From: CAZTZY01 sp964617765
GTDB lineage: Bacteria; Pseudomonadota; Gammaproteobacteria; Pseudomonadales; DT-91
Assembly (NCBI GenBank): GCA_964617765.1
Contig: CAZTZY010000101.1
Location: forward strand, 1-9,500
DNA: 9,500 bases
Direction of reading: 5' to 3'
Part shown: piece by piece, positions 5,557 through 9,500 of the stretch
Layout: every line of letters starts with the position of its first letter
Position numbering within the stretch: the first letter of the stretch is position 1
Notes under the pieces: model-generated
Told to the model about the DNA's origin: nothing
Seen by the model: the letters and a program-made list of their open reading frames with translations, nothing else
Database searches by the model: none
Position numbers and translations under genes: made by a program

Positions 5557-5890
5557 TCGCGCCAAAGTGGCGCTCCTACAGGTAAATGACGTTGTTGGTT
5601 GCGCGGGCATCATATTGTAGGAGCGGCTCTTAGCCGCGAAAAACATCCACCTTACAATCATCGCGCCAAAGTGGCGCTCCTACGGTGTAATGATGTAATT
5701 GGTCGCGCCAAAGTGGCGTTCCTACAACGAATAAAATTGTAGGAGCGGCTCATAGCCGCGATGATGAAGAAACCCAACAAACATAGTTCGCGCCAAAGTG
5801 GCGTTCCTACAACGAATAATATTGTAGGAGCGGCTCTTAGCCGCGAAAAACATCCACCTTACAATCATCGCGCCAAAGTGGCGCTCCTAC
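5557..5890. repeat. REP cluster downstream of the RAYT gene (8 copies)
   Basis: Type B copies on the minus strand lie at 5557-5579, 5661-5683, 5703-5725, 5788-5810 and 5868-5890. Type A copies on the plus strand lie at 5617-5639, 5739-5761 (loop CAT instead of CTT, stem intact) and 5824-5846. The copies at 5703 and 5788 share a change that breaks the outermost stem pair. The block AAAAACATCCACCTTACAAT before a B copy appears twice (about 5639-5660 and 5846-5867), showing a local duplication. The cluster sits between convergent genes, RAYT on plus and the SIMPL-domain gene on minus, and could end transcription in both directions. Confidence 0.95.
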
Positions 5891-6615
5891 GGTGTAATTA
5901 AAAATGAGACGTTTACATTGGCGCTGACGGTTTGTGGTTTTACTTCGAGTGGCGCTTCTTGCGGTGCACCATCCATCATGGCCATTTCTCCGCGCATGGC
6001 TTTTGCATACATGGGCATGGGCATATCGCCACCGGATTCATTCACCTGATATACGCCGGTGATTTTTTTGCCCAGTGTTTTGGCGATCAGTTCAGCCTTG
6101 GCTTGTGCTTTATTCAATGCACTCACCAGCGCCTTGTTCTGGTGTTCTTCGATGTTTTCGTATCCAAAACCATTCTGGTTCATATTGGTAATATCAATTT
6201 TCACTAATTCTGCTGCGAGTGCCGAGTAATTGCCAAGGGCATATAACTTGATGCTGACGCTGCGCGTAACCACTTCGCCGACATGGGTTTGCTTGTTGTT
6301 GGCGTTCCACTGGTATTCAGGGCGGGCAAAGATATCGGAAGCCTGAACATGTTTATCCTTGATATCCAGTTTTTTGGCTACATCTAACACTTGTTGTGTA
6401 ATGCGATCCACTTCGGCTTTGGCTTCGGCCTTGGTTTTTTTGGTTTTTTCAATATTGACAAAAACGCTGATGTAATCGGGCATCACATCTATGTTGCCTG
6501 TCGCATTGACATTGATGGTGGCTTGAATGGCAGGCTGTTCAGCAGCAAGGCTGGCAGCACTAAAGCTGATCAGGACAATACTGGCCAGCAGGTGCTGGAA
6601 AGAATGTTTACGCAT
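5887..6615 (-). CDS. Periplasmic SIMPL-domain (DUF541) protein
   Basis: The 242-residue protein has a clear Sec signal peptide: basic MRKHSFQH, hydrophobic LLASIVLISFSAASLAA, likely cleavage near residue 24 or 25. The mature part fits the SIMPL/DUF541 family: an early INVNATGNIDVMPDYISVFVNIEKTKKTKAEAKAEV block, an AQASDI-like segment (HVQASDIFARPEY), and NKALVSALNKAQAKAELIAKTLGKKI near residues 160-185. The C terminus VSANVNVSFLI is the last strand. Family members such as E. coli YggE are linked to oxidative-stress tolerance, but the biochemical role is unknown. Its ATG lies inside the end of panE, with an eight-base overlap, and AAGGA sits seven bases upstream, so the two are co-translated. 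The TAG stop is contributed by the GTAG head of a REP element (5868-5890), so the original C terminus may have been slightly different. Confidence 0.9.
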   Translation of the reverse strand: MRKHSFQHLLASIVLISFSAASLAAEQPAIQATINVNATGNIDVMPDYISVFVNIEKTKKTKAEAKAEVDRITQQVLDVAKKLDIKDKHVQASDIFARPEYQWNANNKQTHVGEVVTRSVSIKLYALGNYSALAAELVKIDITNMNQNGFGYENIEEHQNKALVSALNKAQAKAELIAKTLGKKITGVYQVNESGGDMPMPMYAKAMRGEMAMMDGAPQEAPLEVKPQTVSANVNVSFLITP

Positions 6616-7552
6616 GTTGAATTCCTTGTTTTATCTGTTCAATTAACTGGTTATTGACCGGGGTTGCAACGTGGTGTTGCTGGCCCAGTTGGCTGATATA
6701 GCCATTGATATAATCAATTTCGGTGGCGCGTTGTTGCAAGATATCTTGCAGCATTGATGATGTATTCATGGCAGTTTTTTCGACCACATCCGCTATCTTT
6801 TGTTCAATATTTTCAAGATAGACAACTTTGCCCAGGGCGGCGGCGACGTTTTTACATTCATCAATGATGGCCATGATGTGTTGTTGGGCTTCCTTGTTTT
6901 TGGCCAGCTCTCCATTTTTACAGCGATACATCACTGTCAGCGGATTGATGCAGCAGTTGATCACCAGCTTTTGCCACAGTGCGGCTTCTATATTGAGGTT
7001 CAATGCTGTGCGTAATTCGCAATCGATCTTGTTTAATATGGCATGGTCATGATTTTTTCCTAACGCTCCCAAGCGGGTGCTGCCAATCCCGGTATGTTCT
7101 ACAAAAAGTGGCGCGCTTTTATAGGCGGCTTCGGTGCTGATACCGGCATAAGCTGCACAATCTGGCAGCAATTGCAGCAGGATTTCCTGGTTACCCATAC
7201 CATTTTGCATCAGTACGACAGTGGCTTCAGGATGGGTATGTTCTTTTATACGATGCAGGGCTGTGCCGGTTTGATGTGCTTTAAGGCATATCATAAGGTT
7301 GTGTATATTGACCGGGTCGTTTTCGCGCTTGCGTGTATCAAGTGCGTTCAGGGAAGTGATTTCCAGATTCCTGACCTGGAATTGCTGGTGGTTTTTGATA
7401 AGTTTTAGCGGTTTGGCATCGAGTAGTTGTTCTTGCTGTTCACTGTCTTTGGCGATAATTGTAACTTTAAGGCCCGCCTTGCAGAGGTAATAGGCCCACA
7501 GGCAACCCATGCTGCCTGCGCCAAGTATATGCCAATGTGTTAGTGGTGCCAT
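6608..7552 (-). CDS. panE: 2-dehydropantoate 2-reductase (ketopantoate reductase)
   Basis: The 314-residue protein is the normal length for PanE/ApbA, which reduces ketopantoate with NADPH to pantoate on the way to pantothenate and coenzyme A. The N-terminal Rossmann motif is GAGSMG (11-16). QNGMG (116-120) carries the substrate asparagine N117. K195 in WQKLVINCCINPLT is the catalytic lysine, and E278 in ATEIDYINGYI is the C-terminal domain glutamate. It is cytosolic. The start at 7552 has only a weak GGGA upstream. A 61-codon ORF overlaps the start by 13 bases, which could provide translational coupling. Its own 3' end overlaps the SIMPL gene. General relatives of the ApbA family act on other 2-keto acids, but the conserved residues favour true PanE. 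Confidence 0.92.
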   Translation of the reverse strand: MAPLTHWHILGAGSMGCLWAYYLCKAGLKVTIIAKDSEQQEQLLDAKPLKLIKNHQQFQVRNLEITSLNALDTRKRENDPVNIHNLMICLKAHQTGTALHRIKEHTHPEATVVLMQNGMGNQEILLQLLPDCAAYAGISTEAAYKSAPLFVEHTGIGSTRLGALGKNHDHAILNKIDCELRTALNLNIEAALWQKLVINCCINPLTVMYRCKNGELAKNKEAQQHIMAIIDECKNVAAALGKVVYLENIEQKIADVVEKTAMNTSSMLQDILQQRATEIDYINGYISQLGQQHHVATPVNNQLIEQIKQGIQHA

Positions 7553-7725
7553 CTGAATAATCCCGTAGCCAGAGGTAAACGAATTCTTTCTTGAAGAGTC
7601 AAGGTTAAGAAGTGAACAAATTGTTGCATGACAAGAGGGGTTTCATCAAGTAGAAGCCGAAGGTGGATAATGAAGGCTATCAAGCCAGCGGTTAATTCCG
7701 TCTGTAAGGGCAATAGGCTATTCAT
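7540..7725 (-). CDS. Possible small ORF (61 codons) overlapping the panE start
   Basis: The ORF starts with ATG, ends 13 bases inside panE, and would encode a mostly hydrophobic peptide with segments such as GLIAFIIHLRLLL and MQQFVHFLTLTL. No recognisable family or clear ribosome binding site is seen. Its support is position: a candidate promoter lies about 60 bases upstream, and panE itself has a poor ribosome binding site, so a coupled leader gene would make sense. It may equally be a chance open frame in the panE leader. Confidence 0.25.
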   Translation of the reverse strand: MNSLLPLQTELTAGLIAFIIHLRLLLDETPLVMQQFVHFLTLTLQERIRLPLATGLFRWHH

Positions 7726-7781
7726 TCTGTAATCATTAAAGTGTAGTGTAGTTTTTCAGAAATTTGTTGTCGATAATGTTC

Positions 7782-7809
7782 GCTATAGTGTTTGCTTTAC
7801 TGTGTTCAA
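7782..7809 (-). promoter_or_regulatory. Candidate promoter for the panE-SIMPL operon
   Basis: On the minus strand TTGAAC (7809-7804) and TATAGC (7787-7782) are separated by 16 bases. Each matches four of six consensus positions of the sigma-70 hexamers. A start near 7775 would give a leader of about 220 bases before panE, containing the 61-codon ORF. No better pair is evident between the two divergent genes. Confidence 0.35.
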
Positions 7810-7980
7810 TATTACATTCAATGTATGTCATTGCATCCTTTCCCTGTATAGGGTTTGTTTATATACAATGGTTGTATAAAATCTGAAGTCTGTTCACAGG
7901 TGTTGGTAATAATAGACCATCCAGAATATTTTGCAGTTGTGCTAGAGTAAGAAGTGCGCAACATTAATGAATGTTATGCT
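7810..7980. promoter_or_regulatory. Divergent intergenic region with several small inverted repeats
   Basis: The 317-base gap between panE/61-codon ORF and the ampG-like gene holds no plausible gene. It is AT-rich and contains three short inverted repeats. TACATT-C-AATGTA is at 7813-7825. TATACAA-TGG-TTGTATA is at 7862-7878, where the right arm merges into a TATAAA -10-like motif at 7875-7880. AACATT-AATG-AATGTT is at 7960-7975, about 70 bases before the ampG-like start. Any of these could be operators; none matches a regulator I can name with confidence. Confidence 0.35.
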
Positions 7981-8042
7981 ATTTCAGGATTTCATCCATT
8001 AAAGAATTCATTAACCGCTTTCAGAAACATTAAGGAATCATC

Positions 8043-9308
8043 GTGCAGCAAGCTTCCATCTGGCAACAAATTTTTACACGACGCATGATGATCTGCGTGT
8101 TTACCGGTTTTGCTTCGGGTTTGCCTTTGTATCTATTGTTGCAACTGGTGCCTGCCTGGTTGAAAGATGGTGGCGTAAGTCTGGCGGAAATTGGTTTGTT
8201 TGCATTGGTGGGTTTGCCTTATACATGGAAGTTTATGTGGGCACCTTTCCTTGATCGCTATTTTATGGCCTCCATTGGGCGCAGGCGAACCTGGCTCATC
8301 CCTGCGCAGTTGGGTTTGTTGTTCAGTATTGGGATGTTGGGTTTTTTACATCCTGAATCACAATTGCAAATGGTGGTGGCATTGTGTTTTGTGATTGCCT
8401 TGTTAAGTGCAACACAGGATATCGCCCTGGATGCTTATCGCCGTGAATTATTATCCGATAATGAACTGGGTCTGGGTAATAGTATTCATGTGAATGCCTA
8501 TCGTATTTCTGGATTGATTCCGGGTTCTTTGTCGTTGATTCTGGCGGGTAAAGGTTTTTCATGGGAATTTGTATTTATCATCACCGGTTTATTTATGTTG
8601 TTAGGTTTGGGCTTAACCTTAACGATTAAGGATGTGGCTGTCGAAATGCCAAAGCGACTGGATCTGGTTGCGGCCATCATTCAGCCCTTTCAGGAATTTC
8701 TCGAGCGTAATGGTTTGAGTATGGCATTAAAAATTTTTGCTTTCATGTTCTTGTATAAGCTGGGAGATAACATGGCAACGGCTTTATCAACGCCATTTTA
8801 TATGGATATTGGATTTAGCATGATTGAGATAGGATTGATCGCCAAGCACGCAGCATTATGGCCAATGATTATTGGCGGTATGCTGGGTGGTATATTAATG
8901 TTGAAAATCGGTATCAATCGTGCCCTGTGGTTATTTGGCGCGGTACAGATGATTACTATTCTGGGCTTTGCGGTGTTGGCTGAAGTGGGTCACAGTCTTC
9001 CAGTATTGGCGATAGTGATCAGCCTGGAATATCTGGGTGTGGGTTTGGGTACCGCTGCCTTTGTCGCCTTTATTGCTAAAACGACTAACCCGATGTTTGC
9101 CGCAACCCAGTTTGCCTTGTTAACAGCCTTTGCGGCATTGCCGCGCACCATAGCCAGTGCGTTCAGTGGCATATTGGTAGAGATGATGGGCTGGACTGAG
9201 TTCTTCCTGTTATGCACCTTAGTGGCAGTGCCCGGAATGTTGATGCTTATCTGGGTAGCACCATTTAATCAAAACCTTCCTGGCCAACAAAATCCCGGTG
9301 AAAAATAA
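8043..9308 (+). CDS. ampG: AmpG-family muropeptide permease (MFS transporter)
   Basis: The 421-residue protein is a major-facilitator transporter with about twelve hydrophobic helices. AmpG-type signatures are GFASGLPLYLL (22-32), TWKFMWAPFLDRY (61-73), SATQDIALDAYRRE (122-135), KLGDNMATALSTPFY in the second half, and EYLGVGLGTAAFVAFIAKTTNPMFAATQFALLTAFAALPRT near residues 333-373. AmpG imports GlcNAc-anhydro-muropeptides from periplasm to cytoplasm for cell-wall recycling, and its substrates govern AmpR-controlled beta-lactamase. It is shorter than E. coli AmpG (491 residues) and close to shorter paralogues such as Pseudomonas AmpP, so paralogue identity is uncertain. The start is GTG at 8043, with AAGGA (8032-8036) six bases upstream; no ATG is as well placed. 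Confidence 0.88.
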   Translation: MQQASIWQQIFTRRMMICVFTGFASGLPLYLLLQLVPAWLKDGGVSLAEIGLFALVGLPYTWKFMWAPFLDRYFMASIGRRRTWLIPAQLGLLFSIGMLGFLHPESQLQMVVALCFVIALLSATQDIALDAYRRELLSDNELGLGNSIHVNAYRISGLIPGSLSLILAGKGFSWEFVFIITGLFMLLGLGLTLTIKDVAVEMPKRLDLVAAIIQPFQEFLERNGLSMALKIFAFMFLYKLGDNMATALSTPFYMDIGFSMIEIGLIAKHAALWPMIIGGMLGGILMLKIGINRALWLFGAVQMITILGFAVLAEVGHSLPVLAIVISLEYLGVGLGTAAFVAFIAKTTNPMFAATQFALLTAFAALPRTIASAFSGILVEMMGWTEFFLLCTLVAVPGMLMLIWVAPFNQNLPGQQNPGEK

Positions 9309-9500
9309 ATACACGTGCGCTTCTTGCAAGGTCAGGATTTTTTAAGGCCTAGACGAACTTAATGCAAGAAGTGTTTGGCATAACTGATTTTTCGTTAGAG
9401 AGTTTTTCTGAAAAAACATCCTCCCTTATAACCATAAATAATTTTTAATAAGGCGGATTCAACCGCGAAGTGCATAACTCAACACGGATAGTAAAAGGGG
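9309..9500. other. Non-coding tail after ampG with an inverted repeat
   Basis: No gene is seen. CTTCTTGCA (9320-9328) and TGCAAGAAG (9363-9371) form a perfect nine-base inverted repeat with a 34-base loop; G-U pairs could extend the stem in RNA. A weak AT hairpin, GTTTTT/AAAAAC, lies at 9402-9417. These could end ampG transcription, although no stem is followed directly by a classic T run. GCGG/CCGC pair at 9453-9466 close to the edge, in a sequence that may begin another element. Confidence 0.4.

Noticed and set aside
6800..7490. Plus-strand ORFs opposite panE
   Set aside because: All lie antisense to a full-length PanE with its catalytic residues and have no ribosome binding sites of note.

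Overview
The window reads as a chromosomal segment of a moderate-GC gammaproteobacterium. The evidence is a chromosomal-type integron integrase with a LexA box, REP elements with a GTAGGAG head and a matching REP-associated transposase as found in pseudomonads and their relatives, and an AmpG-like muropeptide permease. A member of Cellvibrionaceae or a neighbouring family is my best guess. It rests on style only, not on a search.

Left part (1-2452): this looks like the head of an integron. On the minus strand sit a VapB antitoxin and a VapC PIN-domain toxin, followed by a palindromic, attC-like segment that is cut by the window edge. Divergent from them, on the plus strand, is a full-length integron integrase with a perfect-half-site LexA box over its promoter. 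A four-helix membrane protein of unknown function follows closely and may be read through from the integrase. No canonical attI core site is visible between vapB and intI.

Middle part (2453-5890): a deazaflavin/F420-type nitroreductase-family gene and a nitrobindin-like (heme-binding beta-barrel) gene are embedded in a very dense field of REP elements. I count 31 full-length or near full-length copies. There are two sequence types that differ by compensatory changes in the hairpin stem. Sixteen lie in a regular tandem array with a period of 85 bp, then 109-110 bp, at 3147-3946. Seven lie before and eight after a REP-associated tyrosine transposase (RAYT, 5089-5544). The arrays on the two sides of the nitrobindin-like gene have opposite orientation. 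The last REP supplies the stop codon of the next gene.

Right part (5887-9500): a minus-strand operon encodes panE (2-dehydropantoate 2-reductase) and a periplasmic SIMPL-domain protein whose start overlaps the end of panE. A 61-codon ORF overlapping the panE start may be its first member. Divergent from it is an AmpG-type permease. The last ~190 bases have no gene, but hold an inverted repeat and, at the edge, a sequence that could be the start of another element.

Together the window combines two systems for moving DNA through folded single strands (integron and REP/RAYT) with ordinary housekeeping genes. The most interesting parts are the SOS-controlled integrase beside a toxin-antitoxin module, and the RAYT gene amid two co-varying REP families.
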